NCBI GenBank assembly: GCA_012861695.1
Contig: JAAOOA010000033.1
Coordinates: 15,150,434-15,214,433, forward strand
Direction: 5' to 3'
DNA length: 64,000 nt
DNA from: Trematomus loennbergii
Lineage: Eukaryota > Chordata > Actinopteri > Perciformes > Nototheniidae
Positions 30,501-43,800 of this stretch are shown here, piece after piece. How positions within the stretch are numbered: the stretch's first letter is position 1; the number at the start of each line of letters is the position of its first letter. The notes beneath the pieces are model-generated. The model saw only the letters and a program-made list of their open reading frames with translations, made no database searches and was not told where the DNA came from. The position numbers and the translations under genes are program-made.

Positions 30501-33342
30501 ACATGTGATTCTTAGCAAGTTGTAAAGAAGGAGATCCTTGACTTTCTGTATTGTGAATGTTCATAGTAGGGCTGCATGATGTTTATTGTTTGAGCATGGA
30601 CATTTCGATGTGTGCTTCCTAAGATTTTCAGCATTTTGTGAACACATTTTCTGTTAAGCTCTGTTGTTTTGATGATATATTGGTTGTTCCAGTGTTCCTA
30701 ACATGCATGTCTTTATGAACTTCTCTTTTAGGAGTGAACCAGTTTTGTCAGGACATTATTGATATGATCCGCCATTGTCCCCCCTGGTGCACTAAAGTGC
30801 TGTATTACTTCAAAGCGTGCTGGGTTTTCTGCACTCCATTTCTACTGCTGGTGAGTAAACACACCAGAGGCCTGTACTACGAATCCAGTTCAACATACCC
30901 TGGATATGTTTGAGTTACCCGGCTTACCTAATCCAAAACAAACGTGCTCTCGCTAAACGGTCCTACGACGCTGGTTATCAACTCGGTAACTCAAGCCAGG
31001 GTTTCTCTCTCCGGCTGAGTGCGCGTTCACATGAAAGGGGCGGGGTTAGCAACATTTGACCAATCGCACTGTACGTAATGTTACTTTGATCCGGTTACTT
31101 ATGTTGTGGCAGATATTTAAGTAAGCTTTCTTAACGCTAATGTTATATTAGTCAGATTGCTCTGAAGATGGGAGGTGATATTCTATTAATTTTCACGTTC
31201 ACACGGTCAGTTGATTTTTGCCGCCGTCTTTCCTGCAACGGCAGTTTTTCTGTATTTTCTTTATCCTGTAATATGACTTGAAAGCTTTAAACTCTGCACA
31301 CTGAGCTCTGATTGGTCAGCAGGCGGTGCTTTCACTGAGTTGATCTCTTAGCCTGCAACCTAACCTCCTCCCGAGGAGGTTAGGTTGCCAATCAGAGCTC
31401 CGTGTGCGGAGTTTAAAGCTATCAAGTCATATTACAGGATAGAGGAAATACAGAAAAACTGCCGTTGCAGGAAAGACGGCCAGCAAAAATCAATTGACTG
31501 TGTGAACGTGAAAATTAATAGAATATCCCCTCCCATCTTCAGAGCAATCTGACTATTATAACATTAGCGTTAAGAAAGCTTACTTAAATATCTGCCACAA
31601 CATAAGTAACCGGATCAGAGTAACATTAAGTACAGTCCGCGGCCGTATCTGGCCGTGCAACACTCACAGTGTCACATACTGTATGCAGAAGTATTATTTT
31701 AAGCAACACATTAAGTTGACGAAACACTTGAGTCAAATGTAATTAAAGTCAGATCCACTCGTGTCTTAGACGGGGCAGTGATATCATAAACCTGTTAATG
31801 TACGCATTCAAACGCTTTTTCTTTTACCAGCTGTATTCACCTTGCAGGTGCAGCTATGTGGCTTTTATCCTGGATAAAGTGTTTAAGTCATGGATGTTTA
31901 AAGTTTAACTTCTTCATATTTGACTAATATTAAAGTTCACTTTTCATTCAGGAAGTATGACGCTGCGCTGTCAGTACGCTTGTCCATGTTTGAGATTGGT
32001 TGAATGCTCCAAATACCACCCGTTTCATGTGAACACGCACCTAACTAGATAGGACACGGCTGGCTTGAGCGATCCACTTGATAACCAGCGTCGTAGGACC
32101 GTTTAGCGAGAGCGCGTATGTTTTGGATTGGGCCAACCGGCTAACTCAAACATATCCAGGTTAGGAAAATCCGGCTTCGTAGTACAGGCCTCTGGCCTCT
32201 GTACTGTTGTTGTTGTTGTGTTGTTGGTTGACAACATGCAAAACCATGTCACAGTAGAGGCACACAATACAAATATGAACTTTAAAATGAGGATACTAGG
32301 GCCCTTTTAAACTTCCATAAATGCAGCTGGTTTATTGTGTTATCACATAAAGTAAGTGGTATCCTCTGTATAATCCAAATGCATTGAATGTAATAGGTTT
32401 TTGTATAATTATTTCTACTTAAACGTGGCCATATCAAGGCAATGACCTTCACTGCCAGCTGAAAGGTTATTAAATGTTATTTGATCCTTTACAGTATTGA
32501 CAGTTTGCATACGTAGCAAAATGCATGTTACATCAGTCCCTGTTATTTCTGCTGCTCTTGTCACCTAAAGCAAAATAAGCATTTACAGTGAGGCTACTTG
32601 ATATAGAAATATTGCACTTTGATGATGGGTGACAATGTACTGTCCCAGTAAGTTAAAATCATCCCAATAAATGACTAAAGAGTTATTTGTAAACTGAGGG
32701 AGAACCAAGTATTATAAGTCTATTAACAAACTGCTCCAACTAAGAAAATAAAGTACATCACTACTTTGAAATGTAGCCCACTGTTCTGAAAAACAGCAGT
32801 TGTGAATAATTCAAGAGGAGAAACTGACATTCAATCTGATCTCCCCCTGTAGCATTTCTCTGCTGTCCTTCTCATTCACTCTTCTTCTGTTGCCATTTCC
32901 CTTTGTGGCTGTAGCTCATCCTGATCTACATCTTCATGGAGATGTACAACACATCACTCCACTACGGGCCCTATGTGTATCCACGGTGGGGTAAAGCGCT
33001 GGGCGTTTGCATCGGAGCGACCTGCTGTATGCAGATCCCTATCTGGGCAATTGTGGCCCTGTGCAAAGAAACTGGAACACTGAAAGATGTCAGTATCAGC
33101 ACCATGTCACTATTTCATGATTAAACTGACGAACAGTATCTTTTTAAATATGTCCTTTGCTTCCCTTTTTGCAGCGTTTCCAGAAATCGATCCGACCCCT
33201 GAATTCCTGGAGGGTAAACTTGAACAGCTCCTCGAGAGTAGAACAGCACATGGAGCCGGAGAGGGTGGAGGCTCCGTTCACCGTCACGCTCACAGACATG
33301 GACTTTACTGCGATGACGTGGGATGCGGGAAGTGAGGCGTGA
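21599..33342 (+). CDS. SLC6 Na+/Cl--dependent amino-acid transporter, PROT/GlyT-like
   Basis: Fourteen in-frame exons give about 649 residues, a full-length SLC6 protein: 21599-21664, 25554-25782, 26269-26400, 26843-27050, 28472-28610, 28722-28856, 28970-29073, 29159-29283, 29900-30012, 30106-30243, 30341-30440, 30732-30850, 32915-33088, 33175-33342. Family signature in TM1 is [22 protein letters not shown]6 reads [20 protein letters not shown] and TM8 [14 protein letters not shown]. The large TM3-TM4 loop carries an N-glycosylation site (GNITTNSS). Twelve membrane segments are expected at the plasma membrane. The TM6 and TM10-11 region is closest to the proline transporter SLC6A7, but other parts resemble SLC6A9/5/14, so I name no orthologue. 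The start is the ATG in exon 1, whose frame joins exon 2 exactly (phase 0). No frame break was found. Confidence 0.93.
22801..24834. mobile_element. Non-autonomous hAT-type element, 8-bp target duplication
   Basis: The element body is 22809-24826, in intron 1 of the SLC6 gene. GTGGGTGT occurs directly before (22801-22808) and after (24827-24834): an 8-bp target duplication. The ends are inverted: CAGGGGCGTCGCCTGG left, CAGTGGCGTCGCCTGG right (complement). CATTCGGGGCT follows near both ends. Eight-base duplications and CAG-starting ends fit the hAT superfamily. No transposase frame is present. Confidence 0.85.
23413..24400. mobile_element. Second inverted-repeat element nested in the hAT-type element
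   Basis: The left end GTACCCCATTCACACCAA and the complement of the right end (GGTACCCCTTTCACACCAAG) match as inverted repeats about 990 bp apart, wholly inside 22809-24826. GGGCCGGTTCGGTGC and related GC-rich motifs recur inverted near the right end. A direct 26-bp duplication (CCAAACAGCGTCAATTCAGA and following bases) lies at 24022-24073. Non-coding. Confidence 0.65.
27482..27570. repeat. Interspersed repeat fragment (CTTTATTTAT..GAGACCTG type)
   Basis: A segment with CCTTTATTTATACAGG, CTCATTGAGA and GAGAGACCTG shares order and wording with 37066-37125. Both look like copies of a dispersed teleost repeat; the class is not assigned. Confidence 0.5.
30864..32195. mobile_element. 1.3-kb foldback/TIR element in SLC6 intron 12
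   Basis: The ends read CCAGAGGCCTGTACTACGAA and its complement, and the inversion continues inward: TAAACGGTCCTACGACGCTG near the left matches CAGCGTCGTAGGACCGTTTA near the right. Nested inside, 31071-31316 and about 31389-31633 form a second pair of near-identical inverted arms of about 245 bp, whose centre holds a perfect 16-bp hairpin (31355-31370 / 31373-31388). No open frame. A non-autonomous foldback element is the best reading. Confidence 0.82.
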
Positions 33343-34919
33343 GAGCACTGATCAATGCAGAGTGATGAGCAAACTAGGTTGTCAATTTTTTGTATCTATG
33401 TTATTCGCCCCAGCTAGGCTCTGGTGGCTGTGTCTGACAGCCTGTGTGTCCTGCAGGGCAGTGTGGACTATTGCTTTATTTATATCACTATGTACTGTAT
33501 GTTTGAATTTCATTTTCAAACTCTTTTTTTAAACATTGTGTAAAATGTAAGTTTGCAGCTATAGAGTTGGGATCGGCTTCACCTTAGATGGCATAATGAG
33601 ACATTTGGATGAGACATTTGGATGATGATAATGTAGCATAATATCAGATTTATTTATAATCATAGTAGCAAAGTGCAATGAATAATCACTGACGACACTC
33701 GACAGCAGCTGAGGGAACAGATTGAATCATGTACGAATAGAAGGGACAAAAAGGTGCAGTGACTCTTGAAGCTTAACTTCAGCAAGCTGGAAAAGTGACC
33801 ACAAATCATCGGCCTGCCAGAATACAAACTGCACTGAGTCAGGAATACTTTTAACACATTTTACTTTTTAAATGAATGATTGCTAGAATTAGGGCTACAA
33901 TAAATACATACATTTGTAAATAGAACTTGCCAAATCAACTATTAAGTTATTAAGTAATGTCCATGTGTGATCATCTGCAGTTCTGACAGTTCCTGCAGAA
34001 AATGTAGCAATCGGTTAACTTTTTTTCACTTGCTCCGTATATATTGATATTATCAAGTTTACAAATATTCTATAGCAGTATTGTATGCAGGCTTTAAATC
34101 AAACCAACTTTACTACTTCAAGAAGAAAATAGATTGCAGTTAGTAGGTATTTAGTTTTTAGTGTTTACTGGAACTTAACCTTGACAGTTCTTAATGGTAG
34201 ATTGCATCTAATTGCATAAATGTATTAGCTACAGACATTAATGTAATACTCCCTCTAGCACACGATTATTGTCACTAAATCACTATACTTGACAACTTTC
34301 TGAGGGCACAAATGTTAATTGGATTTCAGGGCCTTTTTTAGAGAAGACTTCAAAATCAGTTTGAATGTTATTTATTGGCAAAGTGGCCACGCTGCTTAAT
34401 TTATTATTTACATTTGATGTTGGACAATTATTTAACAAATACTGTTTTTAAGACCCTTTGTTAAATAAGGCCAATGATATCAAACTTTGCACAAATAGAC
34501 AATCATATGATAAGGAATCAGGGGAGACAGCTCACTTTGACACATCAGTCGCATGAATGTGTTGTTCAACTTATGAAGAGGTTGAGTTAAATGGTCCCAG
34601 ATAAATAATATTTGTTACCATATCTAAAAGAGGACCCCCCCCCCCCCCATTTCAGGCTGTATATTCCTAAACTGTTTTCATGGCCCTCGTGTCCTGTTGC
34701 AATTCCAGCATTCTAGGCTAAGTCGTGTGTATTTTTTAAAGGAAAATAGTACTTTCTCTTAAAGCATCTTTCAAGCAAACTTTGAAATGTTTGAACATTT
34801 TATTATCCTTTATTTTAGGATTGTAACTCATGTTTTTTCTTTCATTTTAACATATTTTTGCCTTTGTACACCGTGTTGCCATTCTGTTGCATATTGCTGT
34901 GCACTGCACAGTGAATAAA
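33343..34919 (+). other. SLC6 3'UTR with poly(A) signal
   Basis: AT-rich sequence after the SLC6 stop. The first convincing AATAAA is at 34914-34919 (GTGAATAAATATTG), giving a 3'UTR near 1.6 kb. A run of 14 C occurs at 34635-34648. No other coding frame is supported. Confidence 0.55.
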
Positions 34920-35379
34920 TATTGTTATTGCCTTAATATCTTTCATTCCTTTTTTGTGACTTATTGGATACTTTCTTTGAAAGATGGCTGATGAAACTAT
35001 TTAAGACTGTGAGTTAAGATCAGTTTTATCTGAGTTTTCAGAGTTCCCTCCATAATATTAGTTTTGTAACGATAAATGCCTGCTAATGATTGTGTTATAT
35101 GGTATAATTTAGGCAAGAGAGGCTGTTTTCTAAATGTCTTAATAGCAAAATCGCATTTAAACAACTCAGTCATTGAACAATGTGTGAATATTACCACAAG
35201 AGGGCAATAGTTGCACAAAGTGAGCAAGGTTTAAACATGTAATCCAACTTCTCCTGATGAAACCTCACTTCAAGCAGTATAACAGGAGGACAAGACAGAA
35301 TGTATTTTACTATAGCCTATGTGATAATTTAGTGGGAATGCTGATACAGCATTCCAACTATCTGTCATGCTACGCACAA

Positions 35380-36880
35380 AATTCTTTATTATTCCGCCGG
35401 GTTATTTTGCACCTCTTCTTCTCCCACATTCCACATCGCAGAAACTCCGTTCAAACATCAAAACGTTCAGCTCGGTCGGGAATCGATGGCTATTACTTTT
35501 CTATTCATAACTTTCATAATTCCAGAGATACATCCCATAATTCATCACATTTTTAACATGGAAGTCAATGGAGAAACTCTTCAGACTTGAACAATCTTCA
35601 TGCAACTTCAACTGCTAACTGCTCCTTCATACTTTCACTCAGAAACCTCATTCCAACTTTAAAATGTTACACATCTTTCTGACATTATTCGTGTAACACA
35701 ACTTTTAAATCTGATTCGTACTTTTAGAGATATTAAACATTGTTCAGACCTTGGTAAAGAGGCCTTCTTCAGATTTTAGAGTGCGTGATGTCACAGCTAG
35801 AGTGGAGGACAGATTTAATTTTGCCTTCATATTTTCTTTTAAACCTGCCATAATTCCCAAACCCTACATTCCTGAGACATAATTTTTCATGAGAAACGTA
35901 GGAAAACATCTCGTAGCTTGAAAAATAAAAAAAATTAAGCAAAATAATTAAACAAAATGCCTCTTGAGGGCATGAAGTGACAAAAACGTTCAACATGTCT
36001 CCATTAAACCCCATTGTAATTCAGCCTCATCGATCCCCACCACAGCAGCCGCACACCTTTAGTTAATCTGCCAAAAAGGCCACATTATTAACCCGAAAGT
36101 ACACAAAAAGTACACTTCAGATGCTCAAGTTCCTTGACATGCTTCACGCTTTGAAATTTCACCGATATCTGTTACGGTTCTTCAACAAAACGTTCACATG
36201 TAAGAGGTTTATCTCTCATTCAGAACAATGAAAATGCTCTCCTCTCACTGATTACTGCACATCACCATGGAAACCTTTGATCTCTGGACACGTCGTTAGC
36301 TCAAATATAAACACCTGTGTCATGGAACACGATGATGTCATAACTCCAACTGACATGCTCAGAGCAGCAGACTTCAGATAATGGTTAATGGTCCTGCCCT
36401 CAACAGCTCTACGTCAATTATGGGGGTCATCATATGCCGTTTCCATGGAAACGCATCCCTCGCCATAAAAGACGATGTCGCGCACATTAACTCCTATGAA
36501 AATGTTCAAAAAGTGCTCAAACTTCACATGTGTGCTAACAGTCCAGCCGTGAAGACATCTACGGGACAGTTTTGAGATTTCTTCAAATGCCGTTGCCATG
36601 GCAACACAATGGCCATGAAACACGGTTTTCTCATAACTTCAGTGAAAATGCTCCAAACGGCCCAAAACTTCACAGGTTTGGTAACGATGCAGCCATCAAC
36701 GCATCTAAGCGTATTATGGGATGTCATCAAATGCCGTTGGCATGGCGACAGATCATTCGCCATCAAGTTAGTTCAAAAGTTTGCAGTTCAAATATTCTGC
36801 TGCTTTTCCAAGCCTTTTTACTTTTTTCTTCTCTCATCACACATTCAAGCCCCCAGTGTTCATGTATCATTTCAATCTAA
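35380..36880. repeat. Dispersed repeat with ~150-bp degenerate tandem units
   Basis: In the SLC6-rb1 spacer a motif ATGCCGTTGCCATGGCAAC recurs as variants near 36432, 36586 and 36730, each followed by similar sequence (CATAA.., CTC.AA..TTCACA, CATCTA.G). The period is about 145-155 bp. The 5' part (AACTCCGTTCAAACATCAAA and following) looks like the same family. Short frames across it are not conserved proteins. Confidence 0.55.
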
Positions 36881-37045
36881 ATTCTTCACTTTCTTCTTAC
36901 ACATTACATTTCAGCATAGCAGTTTAGCGTCAGCTTTTCAGCATAAAGCATTCCCACTAGCAATTTCTTCAGGAATTGCATTCTCTAGTTCTAATATGCT
37001 CCTCTGGGGAATGACAAAAAGTCAAGACACTGCGTAATAACCTCA

Positions 37046-37135
37046 TTTCATTTCATTTCATTTCAAACCTTTATTTATCCAGGTTGTATCCCATTGAGAT
37101 CATTGATCTTTTTCAAGGGAGACCTGCTCAAGTAG
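37046..37135. repeat. (TTTCA)n and interspersed repeat fragment
   Basis: Four TTTCA units are followed by ACCTTTATTTATCCAGG, CCCATTGAGATC and GGGAGACCTG, the same order as at 27482-27570. Likely a truncated dispersed repeat. Confidence 0.5.
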
Positions 37136-37325
37136 GTTCCACATGAAACATTAAAAACATAACTAATAAGTAAAGGGAAAACAAACTACAAACAAATTGA
37201 AATGGGCAATGTAAAGAAACGAATATTAACGATCTACGTCATTGTACTATAATAACAATCTACTGCCTATGTTTTATCTACAGTAGCCTACGGGGCAGCG
37301 GACAACCCTTTGTAACTCCTCTGTA

Positions 37326-37590
37326 TGGCGGGATAAATGCTAATGAGAGCGGATGTTGCGTATATACTTTCCCGCGTTTTCCTCTTGTGAGTTTGGGTGA
37401 GTTCGTTTAAGGTTATCACGTGATCCCACTGAGCGCACGCTTCGTACACATTCACATTTTAGACAACTTAAGAGAAATACAAATCTATTTAAAATACACA
37501 AACGATCATAAATGGTTAGATAACCGGTTAGCATACACGGGATTGTGAACATTGACTGTGGAGGGCTCCTAAACCTTAAGACCCCGCCCG
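37326..37590 (+). promoter_or_regulatory. rb1: Candidate rb1 promoter elements (E2F-like, GC box)
   Basis: TTTCCCGC at 37368-37375 fits the E2F consensus, GGCGGGA at 37326-37332 is a second E2F-like word, and CCCCGCCCG at 37582-37590 is a GC box. They lie 225-490 bases before the rb1 ATG. E2F and Sp1 sites are known in the mammalian RB1 promoter. Here the assignment rests on motif and position only. Confidence 0.4.
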
Positions 37591-37813
37591 CCATGGCACA
37601 CCGCCGCGCACTCTGGTGAAACAAAACGAACACCCTCTTCACCACGGTTTCAGGAAGCCAGTCAGCCTGTGGGTATTGTTGTATTGTTGTATTGTTGCCA
37701 CGGAACTTGTGCAGTGGGCTTTAAACGTAGTGAAGCTCATTTGTTGCCTTTAAGAAATTATTATTTAAAACAAATATATATTATATTAGTCTGTTCGTAA
37801 AACGGACACTAAG

Positions 37814-40800
37814 ATGCCACCTAAAAAACGCAACACGGGGACGACACAGAGCAAGGAGCTGAAGAGTGCTGAAAGTGTCTCTCCTGACAAGAAGGACAGC
37901 CCAGAGTTATCTGTTAAAAAGTAAGAGAAGTTGTTTTGAGTTATTCAACAGACCGCGAATGAATTGTTCATTAAGTTACATTTGTTTACAATGTATCTTA
38001 ATGTTAAGCTGTTTGTGTTTTACTCTTGCTAGCTAGCTTAACTGTTATTAACCGTCAGCTCACTAGCTAGCTCCTTCAAACAAAGTCATGCATGTATTCA
38101 CAGCTTTAACGTCTTTGTTTTGATACACAAAGGCTCAACAGTCACACTTGAGAAATGAGATATAACACTGTTACTACAAACACACACACATCTGAGTCTG
38201 GGACAGAGTTGGACTAGCAGTCAGGGATGTTGTTGTCATATCAGCAGTGGTGTAAAGTCACTAAGTTCATTCGCTCAAATATACTACTTAAGTACAATTT
38301 AGATATGCTATTATTTTACTTGAGTATTTTAATTGTGTGCTACTTTGTACTTCTACTGCACTACAATTCAAAGGTTAAAAGTGTACTTTTACTCCACTAC
38401 ATTTATGTTGTACCTTTTAACTACTTTGCAGATTGGGTTTAAAGATATTTAATATATAATCAGCACTTAAATTAGACATTATTTACAGCTGGAGCAAATC
38501 CACATGCTACCCTGCAGTATACAAAGCAATTAAAATTAGCTCCATGTTTACCAGCTGTGATAAACACATTAATGCATCAATAACTATAATCGAAACATAT
38601 AATATATTTATAATACAATGGACCAATCTGCATAATGAGTACTTTTTACTTTACTTTCATTGTACTTTCACTCGAATAACATTTGCAATGCAAGATTTTT
38701 ACAATAACAGAGTATTCCTAGAGTACAAGATAGGAATACGTCTTCTGCATATGGGCAGCATGATGTGGTGTACTGAAACTGTGATTTTGTTTTCTTCTTC
38801 CTCCAGACACAGAGACAAGGACGCTGAATTTGTTACTCTTTGTAAGAGCCTTCATGTGACAGACCTGCTGTGTGACCGTGCCTGGAAGCTGTGGAAATCT
38901 GTTGAAGACTCCATGGCGGAAATCGCTGTATGTATTTATACGTATATGACAGATTTGTAAAGATATAATCCTGTTTGTTGTCCTTTTGAGGCAATGTAAT
39001 GGGCATAGGTGGATATGTATTACTTTGGATGAAAAATACACATTAGGATAACAATCAAATATCCTGCGTACTATGCTGTTTGGTCAGATTGAAATGGCCA
39101 CTCATGGCATTCAGACTGCAGCAGTGACAAATGAACATGCCATCACAACCAAACCCCTCTTGATGTCAGTGATTCAAAAGCTTTCTCAAATGATCCTTAC
39201 AATTAAAAATATGTTTAAACCAAAGTTTATGATTATCCACAGTAACTGTGGTACTATTCAAAAACTGTACTGTATTGTATTGCCTTTCAAACAGTATCTG
39301 AATACAGTATCAGACATGAAGGTACTATCACAGTCCAAGTTCTATTTCAGTTTAATTTCTAACCAGTACATTTAAACAGTCCGTAACAAAGATGTTTTTG
39401 CTTAATAGAATTATAACATATAAGGTTGCTTTGTTCTAACAGATGAAATACCCCACTGATAATAGGATGGCATGGTGTCAGTGATACAAATAATATTGCT
39501 TTTCGTTATACATAAGTTCTAACAATGTTCTTTTTTCACATAACTTCAGGACACTCAGAAAAGGGTGTGGGGAGCTTGTCTGTTTGTGTCGGGGATCGAC
39601 ATGGATGTCTCCTGTTTCACCTTAACTCAAGTTCTGAAAGCAGTCAGTCTGAAGTAAGTACTCAACATGCATGTTGTTGACAAATACTCACACACATTAA
39701 TGCATGTTATATCAGTCATTTAAATGGACAATCTGTAAATGGATAACGCATGGTTGCTTTTTGCACAATGGTCCAAATGCAAGCTGTGATGAAGCTGAGG
39801 CGCGATGCTGAAGATGTCTTTATTTGTTCTCATTGATTTGCAGTAAATCTGAACCCTTTGTTTGATATTTAGACTTTCCTTCCTAATTTTGTGTTCAGTT
39901 TTATACAATTAATTGTTCTCACTCTCTTTTGTAGTGTAAAGCAGTTTGTGGATCTGGTGAGGAAGTTGGATGTGAACATGGATACTATAAGCACCAAAGT
40001 GAACTCAGCACTAACGCGAGTGGAGAAAAAGTACGATGTGACGCTGGCTCTCTACCAGCGGTTCGAGAAGTGAGTAAACTTAAAGTACAACTGCCTGGTC
40101 CAACTGTTGAGAGCAGAGTTGTTATCGATAACATCCTTTTCCCCCCTGTTTTTCAGAACATGCAAGAACATCTTTGCTTTGGTTTCTGATGACCAGTAAG
40201 TTTCACACTGATTTCCCACATGAGTAAAGTGTACTTACAACACTTCATGTTTAGTCTGTTCTTGTGTTGTTGTTTTCTTAAAGATTGTATCTATTATCAA
40301 CTAATACTTTTGTAAAATGTCAGAAAATAGTGAAGATCATCATGTTTAATATGTCCTAATAAGACATTCAGTTAAATATAATATAAAACAGGGAAAAACA
40401 GTAAATCTCCATATTTGAGGGTCTGAAATCTGCATTTTTTTGCATGAAAAATCACTTTAAAGATAAATGAATAGTATATTAATTGTTGCAGTGTTAATAC
40501 GATGTAACTCAGGTTTGTGATTAATGGTTAAGTGTCTCTTTTCAAAGGGAGAGGGAGACCACGCGGAGTTGCTGGACAATGTTCCTTTTGGCCAAAGGTA
40601 GGTTAACACATTAACAACAACAAAAACAAGTAGCATCAAGCTGTTACCACACTTAATACTTTTCAAAGTGTTCCATCTTCTCCTTTCCATCCTTCCTTCC
40701 GGTCTGTGCTCAGCCGTAGAGCTCAAGTGAAAATGTTTCTCCTCACTGTCTGTTTTCATTGGTAGTGGTAGTGTTGTGATGCAGCTTCTCATGTGCTGCA

Positions 40801-43800
40801 TCTCTGCTGTTTCCAGGAAGAGCCTTGCAGATGGAGGATGACCTGGTCATATCGTTCCAGCTGCTGCTTTGTACACTGGAGTTATTCATCAAGCGTTGCC
40901 CTTCAGACCTCCTGCAGCCTCTTTACAGTGAGCTCATTCACATCTTAAGCCTCTGTCTTTTGTCATAATCTGTTCTGACTTCTCATCGTACAAACAGGTC
41001 TTAAAGTCGGAAAAGAAAAACGTCAAATAATTATCCCTCCTCTTAGTACCAAGGATGGACATGTGATATCAATTCGGTGTTTGCTTATAAGCATATGCAA
41101 ATCATACTATAGTTTAACAATTAAGTAGTTTATCTGTTTAGAATAGTATCTCTGTTATTCAAGGTTTTGGGCCATAGAAAATGGAAAACATAAACTGTAC
41201 TTTGGACATTCTGTGATATGAAAGGACTTGTTTTCTTACAGCACCTAGGGATTTTCTAAGCCCTTCAATGTTTTTCTCTCAGAATCGGCTATCAGCAAAG
41301 TTCAGAGCCCTCCGACACGAACATCTCGCCGCAACCAGAGCAAAGTCAAAACCCGACCTCCGGAGCCAGAGGTGGATTTGCAGCTCCTCAAAACCTTGTG
41401 CGAAGAGAATGAATGCAACGCAGAAGAGGTCAGAGTCCCCCTCTTTGTATTGTCCTTACAGTCATCACGCACATTTCTTTCTTTGCCTTCGATCTGTGTG
41501 TATTTATTCTCATTTGCCCCTTTTTATTCTAATTCTATCCCCAGGTGAAGAATGTATACCAGACCAGTTTCTCAGCTTTCCTGGACTCTCTGGATCTTTC
41601 CAGATCTCCAGATTTTCCTCAGGTAGGGGCAATTGCTTTTCATGTACTGTTTCTATTTGTTATCTCTTATCCCTCTCGCTGTGTTGAACGTGTAAGTGTC
41701 TGACAGCTGGTGGTGGTTCTATTTACTGCTCATACATGTTTGGTTTCTCATACATAGTGTCAGGAAAATGTGTACTCAAACGGGGGATCCTTTCATATTG
41801 TCTCAGTGTCATATAATGCTGCTGTAAAACAAAGGAGACAGGATGCTACTGTTTACTCACACCAACACACTCCTCCTATCATGGTTACTAGACATATTTA
41901 TTCTACTGGTACATTACCCCAGTAACTAACAGGTGGCGCACAATATTTAGAGTCTTATGTAAATAATCATATCCTGTTATCAATCTGATCTATGATAGTT
42001 CTGGATTATTGGAAAAATAAATTGAAAGGTGGGCCAGGTGTGTATGAGGTTCATTCTGTAGTCAAGTTGGACTATTCCCTTTTTTTAGATGTTTACTTTT
42101 TGAGATTCACAGAGTTGAAATCTCCGGACAAGTTTTGTACGAGGTCAACGAGGACTCCAGACGTTTGCAGCCTGATTTGCACATTGACAAAAAGAGTATA
42201 AAGGAGAGGCTGGAGTTACGCCTATGGGACAAACTTTGATTACATCCAAATTATTGTTATGATTTTGCATGGGTGTAATGATGCCGCTGTGCCCGTCTTC
42301 GGGCTGTTTACAACAGAACTACTGTGTGCAGGGGTTTCTTGTGACAGTTTCTGTCTCATTAGCTGATCTATAGGATTGCCGATCTATCTTTTTTTTAAAA
42401 TGTTCCATTTGTAACATTCATTTAGGTAATGAAATGTAATGCTTTTGGGGAACTCAAGATAACAATCAAAAATAAAGAGTAGTTAGGAATTCTACCACAG
42501 TGAATTGTCTTATACAGCAGGTCGTGGTTTTCTGCACAGCTCATGGATAATGCAGCAACAATTTAACACTGTCAAAAAAATAACTTTGAATGGAGTCTCT
42601 TCAATTCATTGCGTTCTGCAGAACTGTTCAAAAGAAGGCAGAGTAATGTAAACCTTTTCTTTTCTTTCAACAGGCAAATGACATCAACCAACAATATGAA
42701 GAGCACTACCTCAAGAGCAGAGACATCGATGGGCGGCTGTTTTTTGACCGAGATGAGACTGTTGTGCCACCTAAAGTCGAGATGTAATGTCCATTATCAT
42801 TCAGAGTCTGGTTCATCACTTTAAATCGTTTAAAGAAACGTGTTTGATAATTGGCTCCTGTTTTCAGATCACAGGTGGAAAGAACGCCAAAGAAGAACCT
42901 CCCAGATGAAGATGGCGTACTCATCCCTCCCCAAACTCCAATCAGGTGAGCTCACATGTTCCTTTTTGAAATAATCATTTACTGTGATCTCAGTGGAGTA
43001 GGGCTGAGTACTCATCTTCACTTTCAGCAACATCTTTCATTTATTTATGTAATTGTTTTGTATCATCTCTTCAGTTTTAAACCTTAAAGTCTATACACAC
43101 TGTTGTCTGCTCGCAGTCAACTGGTGCATTTCAAAGTTCCTGAAGTGAAGGGCAATAATTGTTAGGGACTGAGAAGAGCTGTTTTCTCTGTGTGTAACAG
43201 TTTGTGCGAAATTATAAAAATCAACGGTTTAAATAGTTGCTTACAAAAATATTTGAGTATACCATGATATATGCAAATATTATAAACATGTTTTAAAAGC
43301 CTAATTGTTTAATGTGTATATGTTCCTACATATTGAAGTTGGACATTTGAGATTGTTCTGGTATTTCTTGCGCCATATGAAGATTGGTACCCATATTTCA
43401 CTGTGTGCATTGTTCTGGGTTTATTGCCATCCTTCAGCACTGTCTGATTTGTGTTTTGTCCCATCAGAGCTGCGATGACCTCCATCCAGCAGTTGAGAGG
43501 GGACCTCACCTCCAGTGGAGATCAGCCATCCACTAACCTGGCTACATATTTCAAAGTGAGTCTCTAGAGGGGTTGCCACTGATTTAAAATGCCCCATGAA
43601 ACTGCACCTTTACTAACTTAATTGGACCTGCTTTCCTCTCCCCTGTGATCAGAATTGCACCGTGGACCCGACGCAGGGCGTGCTGAAGCGTTTGGAGACC
43701 CTCGGGCAGGCGTTCAGCCAGAGGTTTGGCCAGGCTGTCGGCCTGCGCTGTGTCGCTCTCGGTTTGCAGGTATAAACCAACACTGAAGAAGACAATGAGC

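Noticed and set aside
30864..32195. Foldback element as an assembly inversion artefact
   Set aside because: The arms differ at scattered bases and the outer ends are separate shorter inverted repeats, more like a genuine transposable element.
35257..37037. Several 80-140 residue frames in the SLC6-rb1 spacer
   Set aside because: They fall in degenerate repeat units on both strands and show no conserved domain or splice pattern.
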